Of a DNA stretch of 42,815 nt, positions 21,781 to 28,993 are shown in pieces. The notes beneath the pieces are model-generated. The model did no database searches. It saw only the letters and a list, made by a program, of their open reading frames with translations, and was not told the origin of the DNA. A program made the position numbers and the translations under genes. The stretch covers positions 1-42,815 of IMG/VR virus record IMGVR_UViG_3300015245_000053. One strand, given 5' to 3'. This stretch comes from a virus. Each line of letters opens with the position of its first letter. Position 1 is the first letter of the stretch.

Positions 21781-22665
21781 CTAAGTTTTTACAAGACTCT
21801 TCACTACAATCGGCCCTTGGGCAGGAACCGAAATTCGAGAGCGGTGCTTTGCGATCATCTTTGAGATATCAGGTTCTTCGATAGCGTCCAGCTTCATGGA
21901 AGTACCGGAATCCATTGAGAAATCCGGGAGGACGTAGACGCGAGGAAGAAACTGAACTGCGTTACCGTTGATTACTTGAGTGAGTTTGACACGCCATATA
22001 TCCGTGAAGTATTTGAGTAGAAGATCCTTATATCTAACTGGGAATACGGAAACACGACCCGTAAACTTCGGTTTCTCTATCGTAGAATCAGGAGTCTCCT
22101 CAGCGCGTTCGTGGAAGGTGCAGAAAACATTAACTGGAAGTGCGAGAGCACGCATGACGATGGATTCTACACCTTGCATCTCCGCGTTCCAAGCATCGAA
22201 ATTCTTTGGAATATGAATGGAGAGTTTCGGGCCGATCTTGATTTCTCTTTTTAGATCATTGGAGTTATAAAGCTCATATGCCATTATAACTCGTCCGAAG
22301 GAAGCCATGGAGTCGAAAATGAGATTATTGACTTTCGTGCCTTCGGGGACTTCTGGGAAGAGGCGTGTACCACGCTTGTCTTTGAGATTATAGAGGTCTA
22401 ACGAAGTTTCTAGTCCGGTCATTATGTCCAGGACTTCTTCGGCTGCATCCGGGAGCATATATCCGCCCTGGGCGTTCTTGAAGGTGATGGCGTATACGTC
22501 TTTGCGACCGGAGAGAACTTGCTTTTTTTGATCGAAGTCCAGAAATAACTTCACCCCTGGGGCGGTGGAACAGAGTATGGATTTACCATTATTCTCTGGA
22601 CCGACCACGGCGACGTGAAGAATGTCGGTGGCGACTTCGGTTTCCATTGATCGCGCGTCAATCAC
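21781..22665 (-). CDS. Sak4-like RecA-fold recombinase ATPase
   Basis: 294 residues; GTG start at 22665 chosen because GAGAGGTGCC lies upstream (ATG six codons later is weaker). Walker A is GPENNGKS at residues 22-29, followed by PGVKLFLDFDQKK. The Walker B strand is NNLIFDSMASFG (about residues 113-124). A VNVFCTFHERAEE strand carries a sensor-like His. Length and one-domain RecA core fit phage Sak4/AAA_24 proteins, which promote strand annealing or exchange with a phage SSB. It lies in the same run as a PD-(D/E)XK nuclease and an ssDNA-binding candidate, forming a plausible recombination module. An HNH gene has inserted directly upstream. Confidence 0.65.
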   Translation of the reverse strand: MIDARSMETEVATDILHVAVVGPENNGKSILCSTAPGVKLFLDFDQKKQVLSGRKDVYAITFKNAQGGYMLPDAAEEVLDIMTGLETSLDLYNLKDKRGTRLFPEVPEGTKVNNLIFDSMASFGRVIMAYELYNSNDLKREIKIGPKLSIHIPKNFDAWNAEMQGVESIVMRALALPVNVFCTFHERAEETPDSTIEKPKFTGRVSVFPVRYKDLLLKYFTDIWRVKLTQVINGNAVQFLPRVYVLPDFSMDSGTSMKLDAIEEPDISKMIAKHRSRISVPAQGPIVVKSLVKT

Positions 22666-23035
22666 TTTTTGGCACCTCTCTTAACGGCTTTAGATGTTTA
22701 TTCTTTCCTATATACTTTTCTCCCACACGTCCTGGGGCCTTCTCAAGATTCTTACCAGGGCCATGAAGTAGATGTTTATTGTAATGTTCTCTTGTGGAGA
22801 CTAACTCAAGATGTTCTGGGTTTACGCAAAGTTTATTACCACACTTATGATGTAAAAGTTTTCCCTTTGGAATAGGCCCGTTTACACGCTCCCATGCGAA
22901 TCTATGTGCTTGAATAGATTTCCCTTTGACTCTCCACTGAGCATACGTAGCTTTTGGGCTCCCAAATCTGAATCTCCAGAGCCAACAAGTCTCTGTTTTT
23001 ATAATGTGATAGTCAAAAGGTCGTTGACTAATCAT
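22658..23035 (-). CDS. HNH_3-type homing endonuclease
   Basis: 125 residues. Diagnostic parts: ETCWLWRFRFGSPKATYAQW, HRFAWERVNGPIPKGKLLHH, then KCGNKLCVNPEHLELVS with the HH, Cys pair and NPEHL expected of this family, followed by a Lys-rich tail that may be a DNA-binding segment (NUMOD-like). The gene overlaps its neighbours by eight bases on each side, between a 63-aa gene and the recombinase. A free-standing mobile endonuclease, related in type to the one at 18269-18592. Confidence 0.85.
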   Translation of the reverse strand: MISQRPFDYHIIKTETCWLWRFRFGSPKATYAQWRVKGKSIQAHRFAWERVNGPIPKGKLLHHKCGNKLCVNPEHLELVSTREHYNKHLLHGPGKNLEKAPGRVGEKYIGKNKHLKPLREVPKSD

Positions 23036-23219
23036 TGCGAAGACTCTCCATAACCTCGTTTGTTATTACCTCCCGCTTTTGCTCGACCGTTAGCATATTC
23101 CAGATTTTGTCTAGAAACTCTCCAAGATTGTCGGTTTGCTTGTGGTTTTTTTTGTTTCTGACTGTATTCATGAATTTCTCGCGTCTTTCAGCAGACCACT
23201 TATAACTTCGTCTTGCCAT
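23028..23219 (-). CDS. Unknown 63-aa basic helical protein
   Basis: Start set at the ATG at 23219, six bases after AAGGAG (the longer frame from 23246 lacks a site). The opening MARRSYKWSAERREKFMNTV is strongly basic, like the start of a small DNA-binding or AT-hook-like peptide; the rest is charged helix (QTDNLGEFLDKIWNMLTVEQ). It follows the PD-(D/E)XK nuclease by overlap. Possibly a nucleic-acid-binding accessory protein; no family recognised. Confidence 0.6.
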   Translation of the reverse strand: MARRSYKWSAERREKFMNTVRNKKNHKQTDNLGEFLDKIWNMLTVEQKREVITNEVMESLRND

Positions 23220-23220
23220 T

Positions 23221-24255
23221 TCATTCTCCTTTTTCTTCGGTTTCATTTTTACTACGTCCGGGGATCCAGAAATCTCGTTTTACGTAGTCGGCGTTTATCA
23301 CGACTTGTCGTACGTCAGGAGGTTTCTCATGTATATTCTGAAACGGACAAGGTTTGTTGTAGAAATTGGAACACGTATTCTCATTCCAGAGCCATTCATT
23401 GAATTCAAAACAATGCCTCACTCGCTCGGCTTGTAAAAGCCTTCTTCTTTTCCACTCTTCCAATTCCGAAGGCGTATAAGTGACAGGTATACGTTTGAAT
23501 CTCGGGTGCTTAGAATCTCCTGATTTATCGGTTCTGTCAGAACGCGCCACGCAGTTAATAACAGCGCGGTCAACTGAAATCTCATAACCGAGACTCTTAG
23601 CGAGAATTTGACCGGCCACGACGTAACCTGGGATTTGTATATTAGGTTTGTACTTGCGTGAAGTATTTGCGTCAATATAAGCGATTGACTTGTGATCCAC
23701 TGGGAAAAGTCGTTCTCCCGAAAGCACAAATAAGTCCGGTTGTCCCATCCAGTAGAGGATGATTTTGTCGGTTTCTCCAATGCAGACCTCTCTGTTACGA
23801 CCGAATGAAGCCTCGGCTGCGACGATTTTCCATGTTTGATAGTCGATAGGAAGCTGACGCTGGGCGTATTCTGCGATCATCTGCAAAGCGCCGTATCGAC
23901 CTCCGAATTCTTTGAAACTACGCGGGTGATGTTTTTCTAGTTCGTCCATCTGGAGTTCATTCCATACTTTCATGGACATATCGACGATTTCTTTAGAATC
24001 GAGACGCTTGGAGTTGAAGTCGGCGGTATAGATGTGCTCGCAAACGGAAGACCACCAACTACCAAGGTCTCTTGCAAATGGTCTATCTCCTTTTGGTGCA
24101 AGGCATTGGACATAGCTCTCATAGAACATTGCCTCGCAGACACCGAAGGTTCCCATCATTGAGGCATCTGTATAGATTTCCCACCGACCGTCAGGGCGAA
24201 TACGGTAGAATTCGCCGGGTTTTATTCTGTCTTCTGCTACTGCTTGTCCGTTCAT
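23221..24255 (-). CDS. PD-(D/E)XK nuclease (RecB/Cas4-like exonuclease)
   Basis: 344 residues, ATG overlapping the previous TGA. The nuclease core is visible: Glu148 in VAAEASFG, GQPDLFVL with Asp174, LFPVDHKS with Asp187 and Lys189 (the DxK), and a QIPGYVV helix (the QxxxY element). Cysteines at residue 40 (FGVCEAMFY) and near the C-terminus (TCSNFYNKPCPF) recall the iron-sulfur cysteines of Cas4/AddB nucleases, but the exact spacing is not met. Partnered with the Sak4-like ATPase and an ssDNA-binding candidate it probably resects double-strand ends for recombination. Confidence 0.75.
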   Translation of the reverse strand: MNGQAVAEDRIKPGEFYRIRPDGRWEIYTDASMMGTFGVCEAMFYESYVQCLAPKGDRPFARDLGSWWSSVCEHIYTADFNSKRLDSKEIVDMSMKVWNELQMDELEKHHPRSFKEFGGRYGALQMIAEYAQRQLPIDYQTWKIVAAEASFGRNREVCIGETDKIILYWMGQPDLFVLSGERLFPVDHKSIAYIDANTSRKYKPNIQIPGYVVAGQILAKSLGYEISVDRAVINCVARSDRTDKSGDSKHPRFKRIPVTYTPSELEEWKRRRLLQAERVRHCFEFNEWLWNENTCSNFYNKPCPFQNIHEKPPDVRQVVINADYVKRDFWIPGRSKNETEEKGE

Positions 24256-24833
24256 GGTACCTTCTTTGTCTGAGCGAGTTTTAAGAGGACGTTAGCGATG
24301 GCATCTTTGTTCAAACCAAGGTTCTTGAGCATCTTCAAGGCATCTTTAGCCACTTCTACTTTCTCACTCTGCGTTCCGGGTATCTTAGTAGCGGATTTAT
24401 GGACGGAATCCATAGCGCCAATTAGGCGTCGCCTACCGAGTTTACGTGAGTATCTGTCACCTTTTTCAGATTCTAACTGCGTTTTCGCAATCCTGCGGAA
24501 ATCTAATATCATTTCGGCTTCGTGTACTGCCTGCGTAATCGCCGTTAGCTTTGCTTCCAGCTCCACATCCGTCATCTTGGCAATAATATCTCGATTACGC
24601 ATCCATGTTTCGCCAGTTAGAATCAACTGACGACCTTTGTGAGCGACGCCTTCGAGGTCTATTAAAGGCTTTGATTCGATTCGAGTATTAGAGAAGTCTA
24701 TACACGCCATGCAGAATGTATGATCTAACTGCGAGGCGTGTAGAGAACAGAATAAATTAGTACACGCTTTGCAGATAGAGATATTTATCTGCTCATCACA
24801 CGCATAGCAATGACTTTCACCGTTGGTGCTCAT
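24252..24833 (-). CDS. Zinc-finger protein with helical C-terminus
   Basis: 193 residues, ATG after GGAGAGTGAAGCGAT. Residues 9-45 hold a cysteine/histidine cluster: CYAC, then CKAC, FCSLHASQLDHTFCMAC, which can bind two zinc ions in a B-box/cross-brace fashion. Residues 70-193 are basic helices (TDVELEAKLTAITQAVHEAE, YSRKLGRRRLIGAM) and a final leucine-rich helical segment. Cross-brace zinc domains are unusual in phages. It starts a tightly coupled run with the PD-(D/E)XK nuclease. A DNA- or protein-binding adaptor is possible. Confidence 0.6.
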   Translation of the reverse strand: MSTNGESHCYACDEQINISICKACTNLFCSLHASQLDHTFCMACIDFSNTRIESKPLIDLEGVAHKGRQLILTGETWMRNRDIIAKMTDVELEAKLTAITQAVHEAEMILDFRRIAKTQLESEKGDRYSRKLGRRRLIGAMDSVHKSATKIPGTQSEKVEVAKDALKMLKNLGLNKDAIANVLLKLAQTKKVP

Positions 24834-24839
24834 ATCGCT

Positions 24840-24989
24840 TCACTCTCCTGCGGTAGCGTCCTGTACTGCGTCGTGATTGGAGATTTCTGATAAAGAATTA
24901 GCTTTGAGTAAAACAGTTAAAATCCAATGTGCGAATAAAAGAATCTGAAGAATACTTGTTTCTTCAGATTCGAGTTTTGTTTCGAGCAT
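24840..24989 (-). CDS. 49-aa small protein, possibly membrane-associated
   Basis: ATG at 24989 overlapping a preceding TAA, with GGTGGAGAAG upstream; stop 24840-24842, seven bases before the next start. Residues 13-33 are hydrophobic (SILQILLFAHWILTVLLKAN) after an acidic Glu-rich start. A perfect 12-bp inverted repeat (24941-24971) lies inside the frame, so it could be an artefact over a terminator. The good spacing favours translation. Confidence 0.45.
   Translation of the reverse strand: MLETKLESEETSILQILLFAHWILTVLLKANSLSEISNHDAVQDATAGE
24941..24971. terminator. 12-bp perfect hairpin followed by a T-rich run on the minus strand
   Basis: GAATCTGAAGAA and TTCTTCAGATTC around a seven-base loop. 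Read on the minus strand the stem is followed at once by TTTTATT, as in an intrinsic terminator, and on the plus strand by GAGTTTTGTTT. It would end or attenuate transcription from the GC-rich cassette (25.0-25.9 kb) before the nuclease/recombinase run. It lies inside the 49-codon frame, so one of the two signals may be accidental. Confidence 0.5.
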
Positions 24990-25054
24990 TATTGCTTCTT
25001 CTCCACCAGCTTTGCTACGGCCTCCGCACTCACTCCAGCTTGTTGGCGGGTCAT
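24989..25054 (-). CDS. 21-codon coupled micro-ORF
   Basis: The ATG at 25054 overlaps the deoxyribosyltransferase-like stop (ATGA), and its TAA overlaps the next ATG (TAATG), so it bridges two genes perfectly. The peptide (MTRQQAGVSAEAVAKLVEKK plus Q) is a short amphipathic helix. It may be a real mini-protein or just a coupling bridge for ribosomes; the length gives little proof. Confidence 0.3.
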   Translation of the reverse strand: MTRQQAGVSAEAVAKLVEKKQ

Positions 25055-25440
25055 GGCTGCCAGTCCTCTCCGCAAATTGCTCGCATGACTTCTGCGTGCT
25101 CTTGCTGGCCCCTGTCTATCTCCTCCAAGAAAGTAATCGGCTTCCCCTCTTTCCATGCGTATGTGATTTCGTTTTTCGTTGAAGAGCCAACATAGCCCCC
25201 GACATTGATGACATGAACACGATCGGCCAAGTCGATTTTTCGCAGGTGGAGTTGATCCAGCTTAATCTTCTGCTCATCTGTAATCTGCATTTGGTCCCAG
25301 GAGCCATCCAGCTTGCGCGGAAAGCAACCGACTGAGAGCACAATCCAACCTTCGACAGTCAAGCGAAACTGCTCAGCCATGAATTCGTTAGCGAATCGCG
25401 TTGATCCACACAAGCAAACTATTTTAGGCCTATCGGCCAT
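25051..25440 (-). CDS. Nucleoside 2-deoxyribosyltransferase-like protein
   Basis: 129 residues. Rossmann-like pattern: KIVCLCGSTRFANEFMAEQ at residues 6-24, a second strand GWIVLSVGCFP, a helix with KLDQLHLRKIDLADRVHVIN, then GGYVGSSTKNEITYAWKEGK and PITFLEE. CGSTRF, the KID.AD.V.V.N strand and the G..G.ST..EI.YA helix are the signature of deoxyribosyltransferase-like proteins common in phages. Such proteins may trim or exchange nucleoside bases; some relatives resemble TIR folds. The gene has GC-rich codons unlike its neighbours, suggesting recent gain. Its end is coupled to a 21-codon ORF. Confidence 0.65.
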   Translation of the reverse strand: MADRPKIVCLCGSTRFANEFMAEQFRLTVEGWIVLSVGCFPRKLDGSWDQMQITDEQKIKLDQLHLRKIDLADRVHVINVGGYVGSSTKNEITYAWKEGKPITFLEEIDRGQQEHAEVMRAICGEDWQP

Positions 25441-25474
25441 TTCCGCCCCCTTCCCTTTCTTGCTGCCTGCCCGC

Positions 25475-25753
25475 TCAATTCAGAAATGCCCATCCTTGCC
25501 GCTTCACCCATTCAATGCTTTCTTCTGTGCTCGGAACACGTCCCTGCTCTGAAATGGTTGCGACCGTTGCCAGCGCCGTCGCTGCAAGCCACTTCGCATT
25601 GTTTAGATTGCGCGTGTCCTCGCTGATGATTTGCCGCATGCAGGCCAGCAATTCAGCCAGGGATGCTTCGCGCTTCTCGTCTAGTGTCACTTCTCGCTCC
25701 CGGCGGCGGCGCTCCCGCCTGCTGCTTTGCTGCCTGCTACAGAATTCTTCCAT
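25475..25753 (-). CDS. Unknown 92-aa protein of the GC-rich cassette
   Basis: ATG at 25753, overlapping the previous gene by 17 bases. The first 30 residues are very basic (FCSRQQSSRRERRRREREVT); the rest is an acidic/Ala helix (SLAELLACMRQIISEDTRNL) and an end containing ATALATVATISEQGR. Third positions are strongly GC-rich. No family recognised. The arginine-rich head could bind nucleic acid or be shadow sequence before an internal start. Confidence 0.45.
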   Translation of the reverse strand: MEEFCSRQQSSRRERRRREREVTLDEKREASLAELLACMRQIISEDTRNLNNAKWLAATALATVATISEQGRVPSTEESIEWVKRQGWAFLN

Positions 25754-25937
25754 CCCTCAATACACGCCGAACGGCCATCAAAACCAAACATGCACCTTGG
25801 AACAACGTGCAAATTGTGAATCTAGTCTGGAACTCCTCATGTGTGCCAATAGCGAAGGCCGCCCACACCAGAGTAGCTACAAGTCCAGCGATGAAGAAAC
25901 CGTTGATTACGAATATAATTACGAATAGAACCTTCAC
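25737..25937 (-). CDS. 66-aa two-span membrane protein
   Basis: GTG at 25937 with AAAGGGTGAGAA upstream. Residues 4-28 (LFVIIFVINGFFIAGLVATL and on) and 42-55 (CTLFQGACLVLMAV) are hydrophobic, with an EEFQTRF loop between and a basic end. Could be a small inner-membrane protein affecting the host envelope or superinfection. Its neighbours form a GC-rich set that looks acquired. Function unknown. Confidence 0.55.
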   Translation of the reverse strand: MKVLFVIIFVINGFFIAGLVATLVWAAFAIGTHEEFQTRFTICTLFQGACLVLMAVRRVLRDGRIL

Positions 25938-25940
25938 TTC

Positions 25941-26123
25941 TCACCCTTTCTTTCTCTCCGCTTCTAAATTCGCTCGCATGTTCTTACATCTCTCACAATC
26001 GCACAGATAACGTGGTCTATCCGCTTGATGACCACAGGTGTGGCACACTGGATAGAACTCTTCATTGGTGAAGTTTATTTCCTTACAATGAGAACAAACT
26101 ACACCAAGGCGTTCTGTAGTCAT
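25941..26123 (-). CDS. 60-aa zinc-ribbon protein
   Basis: ATG at 26123 after AAGGTGAAAGA. Cysteines pair as CSHC (10-13) and CHTC (27-30), the spacing of a treble-clef or rubredoxin-like zinc ribbon, followed by CDCERC (41-46) that could bind a second metal. The end is Lys/Arg-rich. Between the FtsK-like ATPase and the membrane protein. Probably a nucleic-acid or protein-binding zinc protein; no finer call possible. Confidence 0.6.
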   Translation of the reverse strand: MTTERLGVVCSHCKEINFTNEEFYPVCHTCGHQADRPRYLCDCERCKNMRANLEAERKKG

Positions 26124-26127
26124 TCTT

Positions 26128-27300
26128 TCACCTTCTACACGCTACATCAACGGCTGCTCTGATATCTTCGATTGACGCAAGTGGAGCGTGAAGTCTTCTA
26201 ATTGCTGGACTATTTGGCGATACGAAGAGCATGTCTCCTTGAGAGAGGAGTTGTTCAGCTCCACTAGTATTAAGTATCGTGCGAGAATCAGCCTCGCTTG
26301 GGAGTCTGAAGGAGACTCTAGCAGGGAAATTTGCTTTAATGTTTCCTTCGACAACCTTAACACTAGGTCGTTGCGTTGCTGCAATAATGTGGACGCCAGT
26401 TGCTCTAGCTTTTTGAGCGATGAGTCCAAGTCTATGCTCGGCGAGCTTTCCTCTTGCGATAAGTTTGATTTTAGTTCCGCCTTTTCCATCAGGTATCTCC
26501 TGTTCTTCGTTGGATTTGTCCATTAGGATTTCCGCGAGTTCGTCGATTATGAGAAGAATATAAGGCATCTTTTCAGAGCTGTGTTGGGTGATGTACTGAA
26601 GGATATTTTGACAAGATGCTTTAGCAAGTAAAGATAATCTTCGATTAATCTCGTCATTAATCCAATGTAGATGTTCGAGTGTTTCCGGAATTGAAGTGGA
26701 GATTGGATATAGAAGATGTGGAGTACCTGCAAAGTTTGTAAACTCTACCTGCTTTACATCCGAGAGAACGAGTTTTAGCCTCGTCGCAGGTACGGTATAA
26801 ATAAGTGACGCGAGTATGCTGTTAAGGAGTGTAGACTTACCTGAATTTGTAGATCCGGCGACCAAAAGATGTGGAAGGAGAGGCAAGTCTTCCACCACGA
26901 CGGTGCCCATATGGTCAATCCCGAATAAAATGGGGATGTGCTGCGTTCGGTTGTTATACGCATCCCAAACATTCCCCACAACATCGCGAAAACGAACAGG
27001 TTTTTTGTCTTTATTAGGCACATAAATGCCGACTGCCGATTCACCTGGAAGTCTTTTAACTTGGACACATTCGGCTCCTAGTGCGATAGCGAGATCGGGG
27101 GCGACTCGCTCGACGAGGCTAACGCGGGTTGCGTTTTGAGGAACGAATCTGTAGAGTGTAACTACCGGACCTTCCGAGACCGAAGGAAGGAAATGACCTT
27201 CTACGCCCAGAGAGGCGAGTTTCACTTGCAGCGTAGCCAGGACGGCTAGGTGTTTTTCGTCTAGCTTTGCTGAAGGGTCAGTTGTTTTAGTGTTCAGCAT
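26128..27300 (-). CDS. FtsK/SpoIIIE-like DNA translocase motor
   Basis: 390 residues. Residues 40-95 match the domain before the FtsK motor (EGPVVTLYRFVP, then a GIYVPN strand), Walker A is GSTNSGKS at 149-156 in PHLLVAGSTNSGKSTLLN, Walker B is YILLIIDELAEIL (about 247-259), and IIAATQRPS is the usual motor sequence, followed by a GAEQLLSQGDML end. There are no membrane spans and no gamma helix-turn-helix, so it is a soluble motor core. FtsK-type pumps move along duplex DNA. In a phage this could serve segregation, resolution or DNA handling with the ParB-like protein. Dyad C overlaps its start codon. Confidence 0.85.
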   Translation of the reverse strand: MLNTKTTDPSAKLDEKHLAVLATLQVKLASLGVEGHFLPSVSEGPVVTLYRFVPQNATRVSLVERVAPDLAIALGAECVQVKRLPGESAVGIYVPNKDKKPVRFRDVVGNVWDAYNNRTQHIPILFGIDHMGTVVVEDLPLLPHLLVAGSTNSGKSTLLNSILASLIYTVPATRLKLVLSDVKQVEFTNFAGTPHLLYPISTSIPETLEHLHWINDEINRRLSLLAKASCQNILQYITQHSSEKMPYILLIIDELAEILMDKSNEEQEIPDGKGGTKIKLIARGKLAEHRLGLIAQKARATGVHIIAATQRPSVKVVEGNIKANFPARVSFRLPSEADSRTILNTSGAEQLLSQGDMLFVSPNSPAIRRLHAPLASIEDIRAAVDVACRR

Positions 27301-27312
27301 GTGAATGTTAAA
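27286..27312. promoter_or_regulatory. Dyad C across the FtsK-like start codon
   Basis: TTTAGTGTTCA-N5-TGAATGTTAAA. The second arm deviates (TGAAT for TGAAC), but the outer TTTA/TAAA bases and the five-base spacer are kept. The FtsK-like ATG lies in the spacer and first arm bases on the minus strand, so a bound protein or an RNA stem would cover the initiation site. Confidence 0.6.
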
Positions 27313-27317
27313 TCCTT

Positions 27318-28034
27318 TTACTTAACTTCATCCGCTCCAAGCAGATTCGACACCTCACTCGGCAACATGCCGGCGATAGTAGCTCTCTCCGCTGGAAGCA
27401 AGTAATGAAAATTCTGTGAAAAGGATTGTACATCTTTGAACTTCATATACATACCTCCGGTGATCTCCGCAATTCTCTTGAGTCTTTCTTCTCCAGAGGA
27501 CGAAGTACCGATGTGAACACAATCACAGAGAATCTCTTTACTCTTGAAGTGTTCTGCCTGTCTTAGAGAGGCTTCACCGTCGGTTGCTTCGCCGTCGGAG
27601 ATTAACATACAACGCGAAGGAGAGTGATATTCGAGGGCGTAGCTCATCCCTTCTCCCATCGGCGTATCTCCGAGAGTAGAGATACCGATCATACGCATAT
27701 AAACGCTCTGCGTGTCGTTGGTTAGATCGATACGAAAGCCACGAGGAAAGGACTCCACTGCTATAGCCGTATCCTGCGGATTACTTCGTAGCGCGAAGTC
27801 TTGAACGGCTTCTTGGAGAAGCTGGAGTTTGGTTTTTAGATTATCGGTGTCCCAACGTCCGCTTGCTCGATCTCCCATGGAACCGCTGAAATCGGCGATA
27901 ATGGCCAAGCGATTAGGAAGATTACGTGGATCGAGTGTCGGCACAGCCTCTTTCAGAACCTCGGCTTGTCGGAGACGGTTATGGAGACCACCACCGACGG
28001 TGATTTTATTGGGTTTTGTGAGTTCGTTAGCCAT
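27318..28034 (-). CDS. VWA-domain protein with intact MIDAS
   Basis: 238 residues, ATG after AGGATTAACT. Residues 42-200 form a von Willebrand A domain: LAIIADFSGSMGD with Asp48, Ser50 and Ser52 (DxSxS MIDAS), STLGDTPMGEGM supplying the Thr, and CMLISDGEATDGE supplying the acidic residue. The last strand region (CDCVHIGTSSSGEER) completes the fold. The N-terminal 40 residues are basic and helical. VWA proteins in bacteria often pair with AAA or other ATPases and act in metal-dependent assembly; here the neighbour is an FtsK-type motor. Its partner and role are unknown. Confidence 0.85.
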   Translation of the reverse strand: MANELTKPNKITVGGGLHNRLRQAEVLKEAVPTLDPRNLPNRLAIIADFSGSMGDRASGRWDTDNLKTKLQLLQEAVQDFALRSNPQDTAIAVESFPRGFRIDLTNDTQSVYMRMIGISTLGDTPMGEGMSYALEYHSPSRCMLISDGEATDGEASLRQAEHFKSKEILCDCVHIGTSSSGEERLKRIAEITGGMYMKFKDVQSFSQNFHYLLPAERATIAGMLPSEVSNLLGADEVK

Positions 28035-28036
28035 AG

Positions 28037-28336
28037 TTAATCCTCATTCTCCTCCGGAGCGTTATCATCAGTTGGGAACTGTCGCTCCATCTCTTTCTTG
28101 ATGGCGTATTTATAGCCGATGGTTACACCAAGTTTGAAGAGACGATTTACTAATTCGATTGCCACTTCTGGGTGAGTCATTACGGCGCTGTGTGTGATGT
28201 TTGTAACACAATCGGACATTGTTTTCGGGTCGATGCCGAGTTCTTTCAAGAAAACCCCGACAGGAGGTCTATCTTCGCCGATTGTGTCGAGATAATCGTG
28301 GAGGTCAATAATGGCTTTCAGGCGGTTATTGTCCAT
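28037..28336 (-). CDS. Unknown 99-aa helical protein
   Basis: ATG at 28336 with GAAGGAAATCT upstream, overlapping the J-domain gene by 11 bases. A longer frame upstream has no ribosome site. Acidic and helical: NNRLKAIIDLHDYLDTIGED, TMSDCVTNITHSAVMTHPE, then KLGVTIGYKYAIKKEMERQF and an acidic end. No motif recognised. It lies between the J-domain and VWA proteins and may bind one of them. Confidence 0.6.
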   Translation of the reverse strand: MDNNRLKAIIDLHDYLDTIGEDRPPVGVFLKELGIDPKTMSDCVTNITHSAVMTHPEVAIELVNRLFKLGVTIGYKYAIKKEMERQFPTDDNAPEENED

Positions 28337-28811
28337 AGATTTCCTTCTGAAGTTTAGTCCAGAGTGAATTAACTCTCGACATGGCTTCCATATCCCCTCC
28401 GCGGTCTGGGTGGAGGCGAATCGCCGCAGAGCGGTATGCTTTCTGAGCGTCTTCGTAGGAAATGGCTTTGAGAAATTCATAACACGTAGAAGCGAGAGGA
28501 TTGCCATTTACTGCCAACGGCATCCTCGGCTGCTGGGCGGCTTCTACTTGCTGTCTTGTTACGGACGCTACCTCCGCAGCGCCGTAGATTAATTGAAGGA
28601 ACTTGAGTGTACCGTCGTAGTACTTCTCAGTGAAGGTCCAGGTGTAATCCTTTTTGCCGTTAGGATCGACTTTGACGACGAGTTCTCGATCAGAATGTGG
28701 AATCTGCTGTTTCAGAAACTCCACACACTTTTCGATTTTGTGATAATCGCCTTGCATTTTCAGGCGATAAGCCTGAACTGAGGAATCCCAGAATACGGAG
28801 GCTTTGGCCAT
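28326..28811 (-). CDS. J-domain (DnaJ-like) protein
   Basis: 161 residues; ATG in a TAATG overlap. Residues 1-90 are an N-terminal part with strands (RELVVKVDPNGKKDYTWTF), unlike DnaJ. Residues 108-160 form a J-domain: FLKAISYEDAQKAYRSAAIR, then LHPDRGGD with the HPD triad at 134-136, and VNSLWTKLQKEIY. The triad is the residue set that stimulates Hsp70 (DnaK) ATPase. No Gly/Phe or zinc domain. It may recruit host DnaK to a phage complex, perhaps the VWA or FtsK-like neighbours. Confidence 0.8.
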   Translation of the reverse strand: MAKASVFWDSSVQAYRLKMQGDYHKIEKCVEFLKQQIPHSDRELVVKVDPNGKKDYTWTFTEKYYDGTLKFLQLIYGAAEVASVTRQQVEAAQQPRMPLAVNGNPLASTCYEFLKAISYEDAQKAYRSAAIRLHPDRGGDMEAMSRVNSLWTKLQKEIYGQ

Positions 28812-28993
28812 TATAGCGCCTTGATATTCTGAACGCCTTCAGCTACATACCCCTCTTCGAGGAGCCTGAAGATATTCTCTTGAAGTTTAAGTGAGATAAA
28901 ACTTGGTGCGATGTGCTCAAAGGTTACAACGTAAGGTTGATGTGCCTCGGACATTGGGTAAATCTTGACAGTAATCTTTTCTAACGTCGCCAT
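28811..28993 (-). CDS. Unknown 60-aa alpha/beta protein
   Basis: ATG after AAGGAGTACTTGCT; stop overlaps the J-domain start. Two strands (KITVKIYP, PYVVTFEHIAP) followed by a helix (ISLKLQENIFRLLEEGYVAE). No motif recognised. It is the first gene after the multi-hairpin non-coding stretch 28994-29291 and might be controlled by it. Confidence 0.6.
   Translation of the reverse strand: MATLEKITVKIYPMSEAHQPYVVTFEHIAPSFISLKLQENIFRLLEEGYVAEGVQNIKAL

Noticed and set aside
24929-25195. Plus-strand frame across the small-gene gap
   Set aside because: Opposite to coupled minus-strand starts and stops (25054, 24989, 24833); no ribosome site.
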